From CAIUGU01 sp963819685 (GTDB lineage Bacteria > Pseudomonadota > Gammaproteobacteria > Steroidobacterales > Steroidobacteraceae), in contig CAWFXI010000008.1 in assembly GCA_963819685.1 (NCBI GenBank), forward strand, positions 186,001 to 250,000: a stretch of 64,000 nt of DNA, written 5' to 3'. The notes below the pieces were generated by a model that was given only the letters and a program-made list of their open reading frames with translations, made no database searches and was not told where the DNA came from. Below, one piece after another: positions 18,901-27,423 of this stretch. Each line of letters opens with the position of its first letter. Positions within the stretch are counted from its first letter, which is position 1. Made by a program: the position numbers and the translations under genes.

Positions 18901-19661
18901 TCCGTGAGCGCTGGCTGACGGCGAAAGGCGTGATCGGCCTGTTCCCCGCCAATTCGGTTGATGAGGATGTCGAGATCTATACCGACGAGTCGCGGACCGG
19001 GGTGCTGACCCGGCTGCACTTTCTGCGACAACAGAAGGACAAGCCGGAAGGTCAGTCGCACCTGTCACTCGCGGACTACATCGCACCGAAATCCAGCGGA
19101 GTAGCGGACTACATCGGCGCCTTCGCGGTGTCCTCAGGTTTCGGTATCGAGGAGCCGCTCAAGCGCTTTGCCGAAGGACATGACGACTACTCGTCGATCA
19201 TGCTGAAAGCGTTGGCGGACCGCCTGGCTGAAGCCTTTGCCGAGCGAGCACATGAGCGGATCCGTCGCGAGTTCTGGGGATATGCGCCGGAAGAGCGGTT
19301 TGGCAGTGATCAGCTCATCGATGAGAAATACCGGGGCATCCGTCCGGCCCCCGGCTATCCCGCTTGCCCTGACCACACGGAAAAGGCGACGTTGTGGCAG
19401 CTGCTCGATGCCGATCGCACAACTGGCATACGGCTCACGGAATCCTTCGCCATGTACCCCACTGCCGCGGTCAGCGGTTGGTATCTGTCCCATCCCGATG
19501 CCCACTATTTTGCGGTTGGCCAGATCGACCGGGACCAGGTGGTGGATTACGCCGAGCGCAAGGGCAGACCGGTAGAAGAGATCGAGCGCTGGTTGTCGCC
19601 GAACCTGGGGTATGAGCCGGCCCCGGCGGGTGAAGCGATACGGGCAAATGATGCAGCTTGA
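15933..19661 (+). CDS. metH: cobalamin-dependent methionine synthase
   Basis: Full-length 1242-residue MetH that moves a methyl group from 5-methyl-THF to homocysteine through cobalamin. Four modules are present: the homocysteine domain with zinc cysteines Cys248 (GLNCALG) and Cys311/Cys312 (GGCCGTT); the pterin domain starting NVGERTNVTGSAKFRKLI; the cobalamin domain with DVHDIGKN, where His761 is the lower cobalt ligand; and the C-terminal reactivation domain with RPAPGYPACPDHTEK. It is the third gene of the operon and depends on B12 supply. No metE is in the window. Confidence 0.97.
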   Translation: MNRTERIAEFHRLLRERILVLDGAMGTMIQGFRLDEAGYRGDRFRDWPSDLKGNNDLLSLTQPALIESIHDKYLAAGADIIETNTFNSNAPSQGDYGAQALVYELNLAGAQIARRAADRSAEATGRPRFVAGVLGPANRTASMSPDVNDPAYRSITFDQLAATYTDAARALVEGGVDILMVETIFDTLNAKAALFAIRTVMEETGLDLPIWISGTITDASGRTLSGQTTEAFWNSLRHVRPTVIGLNCALGARQLRPYVEELSRLADCYVCAHPNAGLPNAFGEYDETACETADLIQEFAASGFVNIVGGCCGTTPEHIHHIGEAIGKFPPRQPPTLEVRCRLSGLEPLNIGADSLFVNVGERTNVTGSAKFRKLIEADDYNGALDVARQQVASGAQIIDVNMDEGMLDSEAAMVRFLNLIASEPDISRVPVMVDSSKWTVIEAGLKCLQGKGVVNSISLKEGEASFLAQARKVRAYGAAVVVMAFDEKGQADTVDRKVSICQRSYRLLTGQVGFPPEDIIFDPNIFAVATGIEEHNNYSVDFIQATAEIRRTCPHALISGGVSNVSFSFRGNDPVREAMHSVFLYHAIKAGMSMGIVNAGQLAIYEGIEPELRERVEDVILNRRPDSTERLLEIAGRFKGEAGQKRVEDRAWRSWPVVKRLEHALVKGIDEFVVEDTEAARLEFAQPLSVIEGPLMDGMNVVGDLFGAGKMFLPQVVKSARVMKKAVAHLIPYIEEQKAAGGGSRSNGKIVLATVKGDVHDIGKNIVGVVLQCNNFEVIDLGVMVPCERILETARREGADMIGLSGLITPSLDEMVHVAREMQRQGFTQPLLIGGATTSPAHTAVKIDPQFSGPVVYVKDASRSVGVCQQLITPQTRVEYLAKIKADHQTRREQHAGRKVKSPRWSLARARANRFAGDWQEYRPPVPRMLGVRAFEQPLEELTRYIDWMPFFNAWEFAGKFPDILTDPVVGEQASDLYAEARRMLKLIIRERWLTAKGVIGLFPANSVDEDVEIYTDESRTGVLTRLHFLRQQKDKPEGQSHLSLADYIAPKSSGVADYIGAFAVSSGFGIEEPLKRFAEGHDDYSSIMLKALADRLAEAFAERAHERIRREFWGYAPEERFGSDQLIDEKYRGIRPAPGYPACPDHTEKATLWQLLDADRTTGIRLTESFAMYPTAAVSGWYLSHPDAHYFAVGQIDRDQVVDYAERKGRPVEEIERWLSPNLGYEPAPAGEAIRANDAA

Positions 19662-19864
19662 GCGGGAAGCGGTTTTTCGCGAATACCCTCATGTGTCTCA
19701 ACCCCAAGTCAGGATTTGTGGGTTACGTCTCTGATTGGCAATCGCGACTGTGGAAATCTAGGGGAAAGGATGAATTGAAGTGCAAACCGCGGATTGCACG
19801 GGAACGGCGGGACGTGGCAGGGCGTTTCGCTCAAGAAGAACTCAAAGCAAAGTGATCCGCGACC

Positions 19865-20782
19865 ATGTACCGAACCCAGACGATTGCGGCTGCCGGCCCG
19901 ATGACAGATGACGCCGGTTCCTCCGGCATTCCCGGGCGCGAAGAAGCCTTTGCGTTCGTGCAGTCCCTGGCCAGAGAGCTGTCGGCGGGCAACGTTGAAT
20001 TGCCGTCTTTTCCCGATGTTGCGCTCAAAGTCCGTAAAGCACTCGACGACGAGTCCGTCACCGTTGCACGCATCGCCCGGATTGCCGGTGCCGAAGCGGG
20101 GCTTGCCGCCCGTATTCTCGTCATGGCGAACTCGCCTGCCATGGGATACGGCGGAAAACCCGTAACGGACCTGCAGAACGCCGTCACCCGGGTCGGACTG
20201 TCGAATGTCCGATCGGCTGCGCTGGCGTTTGCGCTCGCGCAGCTGCGTCGCGCAACACAGTACAAGCACATCATGCGCGAACTGGAACAGCTGTGGCGGC
20301 AGAGCACACAAGTCGCCGCGCTGTGCCGTGTGATGGGCCTCAAGATACGGGGCATCAACGCCGATCTCGCAATGCTTGCGGGGTTATTGCACAACATCGG
20401 CTCGGTCTACATTCTTGCCCGTGCCGGAGAGGGCTCCGGAATCGTCCGCAATACTGAAATCCGCGAATCGCTTGTCCGCGACTGGAGCCCCAGTATTGGT
20501 CGTAGTATCGCGGAGAACTGGGGATTGCCGGACGAAGTCGTCGAGGCGATTGGCCAGCAGGCTGATACCGACCGCACACGCCGAGGCACCGCAGACCTCA
20601 ATGACGTCCTGTTTGTGGCTGTGTCGGTCGCAGAGCAGATGGCGACGAGGTCCGAGCAGGGTGCGGGATTGGAAGGGCCTGGCGGGATCGCGCGGCTGGG
20701 CCTGGACGACGATAGCTGGGCTGCCATCATCGCGGAGTCCGAATCGGACATCGCGGACCTGCAGGTGGCCTTGTCGGGCTGA
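19865..20782 (+). CDS. HDOD-domain protein
   Basis: 305 residues. The HDOD domain covers about residues 40-240: LPSFPDVALKVRKALDD, ARIAGAEAGLAARILVMANSP, LQNAVTRVGLSNVRSAAL. HDOD domains are HD-like but lack the metal-binding pair; here the HD position reads LLHNIG, so hydrolase activity is not expected. Such proteins act in signalling, often tied to c-di-GMP or motility. It stands alone between metH and the VWA operon. Specific role unknown. The 203 bp upstream show no convincing gene. Confidence 0.8.
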   Translation: MYRTQTIAAAGPMTDDAGSSGIPGREEAFAFVQSLARELSAGNVELPSFPDVALKVRKALDDESVTVARIARIAGAEAGLAARILVMANSPAMGYGGKPVTDLQNAVTRVGLSNVRSAALAFALAQLRRATQYKHIMRELEQLWRQSTQVAALCRVMGLKIRGINADLAMLAGLLHNIGSVYILARAGEGSGIVRNTEIRESLVRDWSPSIGRSIAENWGLPDEVVEAIGQQADTDRTRRGTADLNDVLFVAVSVAEQMATRSEQGAGLEGPGGIARLGLDDDSWAAIIAESESDIADLQVALSG

Positions 20783-20880
20783 TTTTTTCCTTGCGGTTAA
20801 CCCGTTTGCGATCCTGCCCGCGTTAGCAGGTCAGAGGGCGAATTCGCGCCCTTTGCCCGATAGCCAAACGAGGGATCGCC

Positions 20881-22639
20881 ATGAAGTCTCCGAACCCAAG
20901 GTGCCTGCGCACGCTGGTGATTGCTGCCAGTCTGACCGTACTGGTGGCGTGCACTGCCCATCAGGACGAAGTCATAGAGCGCGACAGCGCCGTTTCCCCA
21001 TCGTCGCCGGCGTTGCCTGCGGAGCAGGATGTGATGGTTCCGGTTCCTGCAACTGTTCGTCCGGAACAGGCACAGGAACTCATGCGCGGGGCGGTAAACG
21101 CGGCGAGCGCCGGGAAAGCCGTGTCAGACATGCGCTCGTTGGGCATCGCGCCTCCCTGCTGTTACTTTCCCGTGCAACCGCAGGACACCGAGCGCTATGC
21201 GGCGTTCGATGACAACCCCGTGCATCGTGCTGCGGAGCAGCCCGTCTCGACCTTTTCCATCGACGTGGATACGGGGGCGTATGCGAACGTCCGCCGCTTC
21301 CTCAATGCAGGTCAACTGCCACCCGAGGATGCCGTGCGCGTCGAGGAGATGTTGAACTACTTCGACTACAGTTATGCCGAGCCAGCCAGCCGTGTAACAC
21401 CCTTTCGTGTTTCGACAGAACTCGGTCGGACGCCGTGGAATCCGGATTCCCTGCTGCTGAAGGTGGGCATCAAGGGTTATTCGGTGCCTGCGGAGCAGCG
21501 GCCGGCAGCCAACCTGGTGTTCCTGATCGACGTGTCGGGATCGATGCAGTCACCCGACAAACTGCCGTTGCTCAAGAATGCATTTCGACTGCTCGCTCAG
21601 CAGCTGTCGTCCAGGGATCGCGTATCAATGGTCGTCTACGCAGGTGCTTCCGGCGTCGTGCTCGAGCCGACTTCCGGAGATCACAAACAAAGAATACTCG
21701 ACGCCATCGCGGACCTTGAAGCAGGGGGGTCGACCAATGGCGCTGATGGCATTCGACTGGCCTACCGGGTTGCCAGAGATGCCTTCATCAAAGGGGGCAT
21801 CAACCGCGTGATTCTCGCCACCGACGGTGACTTCAATGTCGGCACCGTGAACTTCGAGGCGCTCATCGATATGGCCGAGCGGGAGCGGGCCACGGGGGTC
21901 GCGCTGACTACCCTCGGCTTCGGTACGGGCAATTACAACGAAAAGCTGATGGAACAGCTTGCCGATGCGGGCAACGGCAACTACGCGTATATCGACACTC
22001 TCGCGGAAGCACGCAAGGTGCTGGTCGAGGAAGTATCCGCAACGCTGCTGACGATCGCACGCGATGTGAAGATCCAGGTGGAATTCAATCCCGCAGTCGT
22101 CGCGGAGTATCGCCTGATCGGGTACGAGAACCGCTTGCTGGCGCGTGAGGACTTCAACAACGACAAGGTAGATGCCGGCGAGATCGGCGCCGGTCATCGA
22201 GTGACCGCTCTCTATGAAGTGGTCCCGGTTGGTGGTCATGGTCGCATTGACCCGCTGCGTTACGGTCGCGCGCAAGGGCAAGCGGCAGGTAGTGAGCCGC
22301 AGGTCGGACGAACTGGCCTTTGTAAGGCTGCGCTACAAGGCACCACAGGTCGGTGCGGGTGACGACGCCAGCAAGCTGATTGAATTTCCGGTCCTGGCCA
22401 GCTCGAAGGTTGCTGCAGGTCGCGAGTCCAGTGACTTCCGCTTTGCCTCGAGTGTTGCCGCCTTTGGCCAGAAGCTTCGCGGTGGCAAGTACCTCGGCGG
22501 ATTCGACTATGACGATATTCGCGCACTGGCCAAACCGGCATTGAGCCAGGACACTCAGGGACATCGTCGCGAGTTCCTGGCCCTGGTTGATCTGGCGGAG
22601 ACCCTGCAGCCGGTGGCGCGAGTATCGCAGTCGGAGTAG
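20881..22639 (+). CDS. VWA-domain lipoprotein, YfbK type (frameshifted)
   Basis: Starts with a lipoprotein signal (lipobox LVAC) after a purine-rich ribosome site (gaggga). It has an N-terminal domain with VSTFSIDVDTGAYANVRRFL, a VWA domain with the MIDAS motif DVSGSM and TDGDFNVG, and a C-terminal DUF3520-like part. The first frame ends at 22362 in a non-family tail. The continuation (SRRSDELAFVRLRYKAPQVG to the stop at 22639) is in the +1 frame, so there is one extra base near 22255. Corrected length is about 585 residues. It is followed 10 bp later by an ECF sigma factor and its membrane partner, a common trio whose job is unclear. Confidence 0.8.
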
Positions 22640-22649
22640 CGTAGAAGTT

Positions 22650-23252
22650 GTGGAAGCCGAGACTAACGACGCCGTTCTGATGGAACGGTACCGGGACGGG
22701 AACGCAGCAGCGTTCGAGCTGCTGTATTCCCGCCATAAGGGGCCCTTGTATCGTTATTTGCTGCGGCAATGCCAGGCCCCTGATGCGGCAGCCGATGTGT
22801 TTCAGGAGATCTGGAGTCGTGTCATTGCCAGCCGTGAGCGCTACGAAGTGCGCGCTGAGTTCAAGACTTACCTGTATCGCATTGCGCATCATTGTGTGAT
22901 CGACCACTACCGTCTCCGGGATCGCAAGCGAGCCAATCGCATGGATTCCGTCGAAGACCACGCGGATGAACTGGTCGCGTACACCCACGAACAGCCTGAA
23001 GCCCGCTTGAGCCAGCAGCAGCTCGATCGGGCCTTTCAGCAGGCGCTGGCTGATCTCCCTGATGAGCAGCGTCAGGCCTTTCTGCTGTTTGAAGAGAGTG
23101 GCCTGGCCCTCAAGGAGATTGCGGATGTCGTCGGAGTGCCCGCAGAAACCGTCAAGAGTCGCCTTCGCTACGCGCTGGCGAAGCTGCGGCGTGCACTGGC
23201 CGATGATTTCGGCATGAGTACGGCGTTGCAGCCGGCGAGGGCCGAGACATGA
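22650..23252 (+). CDS. ECF-type RNA polymerase sigma factor
   Basis: About 200 residues from GTG 22650; the frame is open upstream to 22587 but overlaps the VWA gene. Region 2 is visible as AAAFELLYSRHKGPLYRYLLRQ, DAAADVFQEIWSRVI and TYLYRIAHHCVIDHYR. Region 4 is LPDEQRQAFLLFEESGLALKEIADVVGVPAETVKSRLRYALAKLRR. It overlaps the next gene by ATGA. The partner gene encodes a single-pass membrane protein that probably serves as its anti-sigma factor. Confidence 0.88.
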   Translation: MEAETNDAVLMERYRDGNAAAFELLYSRHKGPLYRYLLRQCQAPDAAADVFQEIWSRVIASRERYEVRAEFKTYLYRIAHHCVIDHYRLRDRKRANRMDSVEDHADELVAYTHEQPEARLSQQQLDRAFQQALADLPDEQRQAFLLFEESGLALKEIADVVGVPAETVKSRLRYALAKLRRALADDFGMSTALQPARAET

Positions 23253-24073
23253 CTGAGTCAGGTGACGACAAGGATCTCAGGGAATTCATGAATCGCGATT
23301 CTGATGTATCGCGGCGGTATCGCAGTTTGGCAATCGAGGAACCCCCTGCCGATATTGACCGGGCTGTGCTTGCCCAGGCGCGCGCAGCAGTGAAGGTGTC
23401 GCCGCCGGAAGTGACCCGATTGCCTGCCCGCAGACGCACTCGCTGGATGGTGCCCTTTGCGGTGGCTGCAACAGTGCTGCTGAGTTTTGCGATTTTTCGC
23501 GAAGCGGGTGTGAATACTGGCGTCTTGTTGCAGGAGCCGGAATTCCCGACCAACGGATCGGAATCGTTACCCGCAAGAGTTGAGCGCGAGCTGCCTGTCG
23601 CGACCATCAGACCCGAAGCGGTTGCCCCGACGGAAGAAGTCGCGAAGGCGTCGGCACCGGGACTGGCAGCTGCGCCACCACCTCCAGCACAAGCAGCACC
23701 GCCGCCACCAGCACCAGCATTAGCGCCGGCACAGGATGCCGCTGTGGCGAGGCAGGCTTCGGAATCCCGGGAGCAAGCAAAGGTCGCGGGAGCCAATCCG
23801 CCCGCGGGCCCGCCAGTCACTGCAACAGCCAACGCAATACGACCTACCGTACCCGCGGCACGACAGGTCAGTGCCGATCGCACGCGTGGCGAAGTCGATG
23901 TTGCGAAGGAAGTGGTTGCTCCCCAGGAGGCGCTTGCTCCGGAAGCGTGGCTGGAAGAAATCCGCAAGCTTCGCGCTGGTGGGCATGCCGGTGAAGCCGA
24001 CGCCGAATTGGCGCGCTTCCTCGAGCTGAATCCTGAATACTTCGACAGGAACCCGGATGTCGCGAAGCCCTGA
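23249..24073 (+). CDS. single-pass membrane protein, likely anti-sigma partner
   Basis: 274 residues: a cytoplasmic N-terminal ~65 residues, one transmembrane helix (MVPFAVAATVLLSFAIF), then a long Pro/Ala-rich periplasmic stretch and a small C-terminal helical region (EAWLEEIRKLRAGGHAGEADAELARFLELNPEYF) that resembles one TPR-like unit. It is coupled to the sigma factor by ATGA and follows the VWA lipoprotein. Position and topology suggest an anti-sigma factor, but no zinc-binding anti-sigma motif is seen. It overlaps the MFS gene by 17 bp. Confidence 0.65.
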   Translation: MTESGDDKDLREFMNRDSDVSRRYRSLAIEEPPADIDRAVLAQARAAVKVSPPEVTRLPARRRTRWMVPFAVAATVLLSFAIFREAGVNTGVLLQEPEFPTNGSESLPARVERELPVATIRPEAVAPTEEVAKASAPGLAAAPPPPAQAAPPPPAPALAPAQDAAVARQASESREQAKVAGANPPAGPPVTATANAIRPTVPAARQVSADRTRGEVDVAKEVVAPQEALAPEAWLEEIRKLRAGGHAGEADAELARFLELNPEYFDRNPDVAKP

Positions 24074-25275
24074 GGCAGTGGGGCAGTCCGGGCTTCGTGC
24101 GATTGCCAGAGTTCCGAAAGGAATCTGGGTTCTTGGGTTCGTGTCGATGCTGATGGATATCTCTTCCGAGATGATTCATGCACTGCTGCCGGTGTATCTG
24201 GTGGCGGGACTCGGCGTCTCAACACTCGCGGTAGGCGTCATCGAAGGGATCGCTGAAGCCACCGCGTCAGTGACCAAGGTATTCTCTGGTGCGTTGTCGG
24301 ACTGGTTGGGGCACCGGAAGCTGCTGGTCGCCATCGGCTACGGACTGGCAGCGTTCACCAAGCCCGTGTTCCCGCTGGCTTCCACGGTCGGATGGGTGGT
24401 CACCGCGCGCTTCATCGATCGAGTAGGGAAGGGCATCCGGGGTGCTCCCCGCGACGCACTGATCGCGGACATCGCACCACCCGAGCTGCGGGGCGCGAGC
24501 TTCGGTCTGCGTCAGTCGCTGGACACATTGGGCGCATTTATCGGACCGCTGTTGGCGGCCGGACTGATGTGGCTGACTGCAGATGCTTTCCGCACCGTCT
24601 TCTGGATCGCTGTGATACCCGCATTCCTGGCGTTCGCGCTGGTGGTATTCGCGGTGCGGGATCCGGAGCGGTCTGCCGATCTGCGCGGGCTGAAGAGTCC
24701 ACTTTCGTCGCGTCGAACTGCGTCGTCTCGGTTCACGTTACTGGTGGGTCGTTGCGATCGCGACGGTCTTCACCCTTGCGCGGTTTTCGGAAGCGTTCCT
24801 GATCCTGCGCGTGCAGGGATTGGGCCTGCCGTTCATGTGGGTGCCTGCCGTGCTGGTGGTGATGAATGTCGTTTATTCACTGGCGGCCTATCCAGCGGGC
24901 GCGCTGTCGGATCGTGTCGGTCGCAACAGGATTCTGCTGGTCGGCATGCTGCTGCTGATCGTCGGCGATCTGGTGCTCGCGTGGGCCCCGACCGTCGCCT
25001 TTGCCGCGGCAGGTGTGGTGCTGTGGGGTTTGCATATGGCGTTCACGCAAGGCGTGTTTGCCACGATGATTGCTGATCACGCCCCCGTCGAGTCACGCGG
25101 CACGGCATTCGGAATATTCAATCTGTTGTCCGGCGTCGCGATGCTCGCGGCCAGCGTCATTGCCGGACTGCTTTGGGATCAAATCGGCCCGGCGACGACT
25201 TTTCTGGCCGGCGCCGGATTTGCAGCGCTCGCGTCGATCGGATTTCTTCTGTTATGGTCGCGGACAGAAAGTTGA
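24057..25275 (+). CDS. MFS transporter (frameshifted)
   Basis: A major facilitator superfamily permease. The first half carries DISSEMIHALLPVYLV, GVIEGIAEATASVTKVFSGALSDWLGHRK and the motif GKGIRGAPRDALIADIAP. The second half, in the +1 frame, carries LARFSEAFLILRVQGLG, AGALSDRVGRNRILLVG and GTAFGIFNLLSGV. One extra base between about 24690 and 24720 joins them into about 405 residues with around 12 helices. The pattern resembles the group of permeases beginning with a conserved SSEM motif. Substrate unknown. Start codon overlaps the anti-sigma gene. Confidence 0.78.
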
Positions 25276-25320
25276 AGCGACAGCGGCCCGGCTTTGAGTT
25301 TCCGCATTTACGGGATTTTC

Positions 25321-26130
25321 ATGAACAGACGTGAAGTTGCCTTGTCGGTTGGAGCGGCTGTCATCGCTGCGAACCTGCGCGCAAAGGTGGCTGCGGCCGC
25401 CGCCCCGGCGTCACCACAGGCAACCAATCCATCCCGTCCAAAGGTCGCCATGCTGGTGTACCCGGACATGGTCCTGCTGGATCTGATAGGGCCACAGACC
25501 GTTCTGGCGCTGGCTGCGGCAGATATCCATCTCGTCTGGAAAAGCCGGGAAGCGGTCGCTACAGATGTCGGCATCCCCATCACGGCAACCACCACGCTCG
25601 GCGAGTGTCCTCCCGATCTGGACGTTCTGTTCGTGCCTGGTGGACTCAGAGGAACGATCGCCCTGATGCAGGACGCTGATGTTCTGGCCTTTCTCGCGGA
25701 TCGCGGTGCACGGGCGAAGTATGTCACGAGTGTGTGCACCGGCTCGTTGGTCCTTGGCGCCGCTGGTCTGCTCAAGGGGTATCGCGCCACATCGCACTGG
25801 TACGTCCGGGATCTGTTGCCGCTGATGGGCGCAACGACGCAGATTGACCGCGTCGTGGTGGATCGCAATCGCCTCACGGGAGGAGGTGTCACGGCCGGCA
25901 TCGATTTCGGTCTGACGCTGGCGAGCATCATGGGCGGGGACGACCTGGCTCGACGTATCCAGCTGGTCCTCGAATATGCGCCCAAGCCGCCATTCAATGC
26001 CGGTGAACCGGAGACCGCCGGACCGGCCCTCGTCAATGAAGTTCTCACCGCACGAGCGCCACTGCTGGCCGCCGCCCGTGCGGCAGCCATGCGTTTCAAT
26101 ACAACGTCAGCGCAACCCTCAAGACCATGA
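25321..26130 (+). CDS. DJ-1/PfpI-family protein, isonitrile-hydratase-like, with export signal
   Basis: 269 residues from ATG 25321 with an N-terminal leader containing NRRE, a weak Tat-like pattern, then a DJ-1/PfpI domain: VAMLVYPDMVLLDLIGPQTVL, LDVLFVPGG, the nucleophile Cys in VTSVCTGSLVLGAAGLLKG, and RATSHW. The TSVCTGSL and ATSHW motifs match the isonitrile hydratase (InhA) and AraC-linked branch, but no DNA-binding domain is attached. The C-terminal ~10 codons overlap the convergent MAPEG gene by 35 bp. Substrate unknown. Confidence 0.8.
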   Translation: MNRREVALSVGAAVIAANLRAKVAAAAAPASPQATNPSRPKVAMLVYPDMVLLDLIGPQTVLALAAADIHLVWKSREAVATDVGIPITATTTLGECPPDLDVLFVPGGLRGTIALMQDADVLAFLADRGARAKYVTSVCTGSLVLGAAGLLKGYRATSHWYVRDLLPLMGATTQIDRVVVDRNRLTGGGVTAGIDFGLTLASIMGGDDLARRIQLVLEYAPKPPFNAGEPETAGPALVNEVLTARAPLLAAARAAAMRFNTTSAQPSRP

Positions 26131-26515
26131 ACCAGAGGGCAACAGACGATGCGGCGTAAAGCCAGAATCGCAAAGGCACCAAATTGAAAGTGCAGTGAAC
26201 TGCGCTGTGCAGCACCCGAAAGCCGAGGAAGACCCACGCCGCCGCCAGATACCCGGGATCCACTTTCTGGGTCGCGTATAGATAAAGCACGATCGCATAG
26301 AAGAGTGTGGGTAGCTCGAGGAGATTCTTGAGATTGTCTGACGGGTTTGCCACCGGCGGCGGTGACAGGCGTGCGAATTCCAATGGAGTGAGCTGCTGCG
26401 TTGTCAGCCTGCTGCGAAGAATGAACGGAATGCGCCGGGAGTACATGTATACCCATACCACCAGCGTCAGGAGCATGGTCCCGACGAATGGCGCAAAGAT
26501 TGTCGCCTGATCCAT
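26096..26515 (-). CDS. MAPEG-family membrane protein
   Basis: 139 residues with four predicted hydrophobic helices: AP FVGTMLLTLVVWVYMY, LLELPTLFYAIVLYLY, LAAAWVFLGFRVLHSAVHC and FWLYAASSVALWFMVL. The stretch SDNLKNLLELPTLFYA, followed by the Arg/His-rich FRVLHSAVHC, fits the MAPEG (membrane-associated eicosanoid and glutathione metabolism) family. Start ATG 26515 avoids the long non-homologous upstream extension. The nearby gstA gene is on the same strand, but a hairpin separates them. Confidence 0.72.
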   Translation of the reverse strand: MDQATIFAPFVGTMLLTLVVWVYMYSRRIPFILRSRLTTQQLTPLEFARLSPPPVANPSDNLKNLLELPTLFYAIVLYLYATQKVDPGYLAAAWVFLGFRVLHSAVHCTFNLVPLRFWLYAASSVALWFMVLRVALTLY

Positions 26516-26623
26516 GCGGAGTGCCCTCCAGTCGACTGCACCTATCCGTGCCACATTACGATTGCCAGTGGGCCGGCACGGCTTCCGCAGCGGATGGTAG
26601 CAGTCTGACGCGCAAACGGTGCA

Positions 26624-26662
26624 ATCCCGACGCCGCAAGCGAGCGCTTCGCGACGTCGGGAT
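26624..26662 (-). terminator. stem-loop downstream of gstA
   Basis: A 9-bp perfect stem (ATCCCGACG / CGTCGGGAT) encloses a second GC/AGCG stem, 14 bases past the gstA stop. There is no clear U-run, so it may be a weak terminator or an mRNA-end hairpin. Confidence 0.45.
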
Positions 26663-26675
26663 CGGGTAGCCCAGG

Positions 26676-27290
26676 CTACTTGATGAAGCCTTCGGCCTTG
26701 AGCGTTGCGAGTACCGCGGGGCGGCTCGATACACGCTGCTGGAACGCAAGGATGTTCGGGAACGCGGAGAGATCGACCTTGGCGTGGCCCGCCCAGTTGG
26801 CGATGACGAACAGATAGGCATCTGCTGCGGTGAATGTGCTGCCGGTGAGAAACGGCTGGCCGGCCAGAGTCTTGTCGATGGGCGCGAAGCGCCTGTTCAG
26901 GTAAGCGACGCGTTCCTCGCGCACTTCAGTGCTGACGTTCGGATTGAACAGCGGGCCAAAGGTCTTGTGCAGCTCGCTGTTGATGTAGCCCAGCAACTCC
27001 TGCAGGCGGTAACGCTCCAGCGTGCCATTTGCAGGGGCAAGGCCGGAAGAAGGCGCGCGATCCGCGAGATACTGCATGATGGCGGTGCCTTCGGTCAGTA
27101 TCTGGCCATCATCGAGTTCCAGCGCCGGAACATAGCCCTTCGGGTTGATCGCAGTGTAATCCCGACCGTCTTCGGTCTTCTTTGCACGCAGATCGACCTT
27201 GACGAGGTCAACGTTCAGACCGGCCTCGCTGGCGACGATATGCGAAGCCATCGAGCAGGCGCCGGGGGTGTAAAACAACTTCATCTGCAA
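26676..27290 (-). CDS. gstA: glutathione S-transferase
   Basis: 204-residue bacterial (beta-class) GST resembling E. coli GstA along its length: MKLFYTPGACSMASHI, where the Cys is the beta-class active-site residue, NPKGYVPALELDDG with the cis-Pro, LTEGTAIMQYLADRAP, and a C-terminal TAADAYLFVIANWAG helix. It joins glutathione to electrophiles or acts as a thiol transferase in the cytosol. Start ATG 27290 is two codons before the conserved MKLFY, so 27284 is an equal choice. Confidence 0.92.
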   Translation of the reverse strand: MQMKLFYTPGACSMASHIVASEAGLNVDLVKVDLRAKKTEDGRDYTAINPKGYVPALELDDGQILTEGTAIMQYLADRAPSSGLAPANGTLERYRLQELLGYINSELHKTFGPLFNPNVSTEVREERVAYLNRRFAPIDKTLAGQPFLTGSTFTAADAYLFVIANWAGHAKVDLSAFPNILAFQQRVSSRPAVLATLKAEGFIK

Positions 27291-27423
27291 ATTCTCCTCA
27301 GGTGGAATGATGCAAGGAACCAGTAAAGCGACCGATTCTGGATGCGGGCGCGGAGGTTAGCATCAATGCCAGTCGAAGTCGGATTGATTTTCGATTTCAG
27401 GACGGCCAGGGCGAACTGATGAT

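Noticed and set aside
17997..19061. 354-codon minus-strand open frame opposite metH
   Set aside because: A codon-bias shadow of metH; no motif and no start context.
19658..19855. 65-codon open frame between metH and the HDOD gene
   Set aside because: Begins at a TTG overlapping the metH stop, has no ribosome site and no family pattern. The intergenic region otherwise shows nothing I can support.
20835..20852. AGGGCG/CGCCCT stem-loop before the VWA gene
   Set aside because: Six-bp stem with no U-run, placed just upstream of a start codon; too weak to call a terminator.
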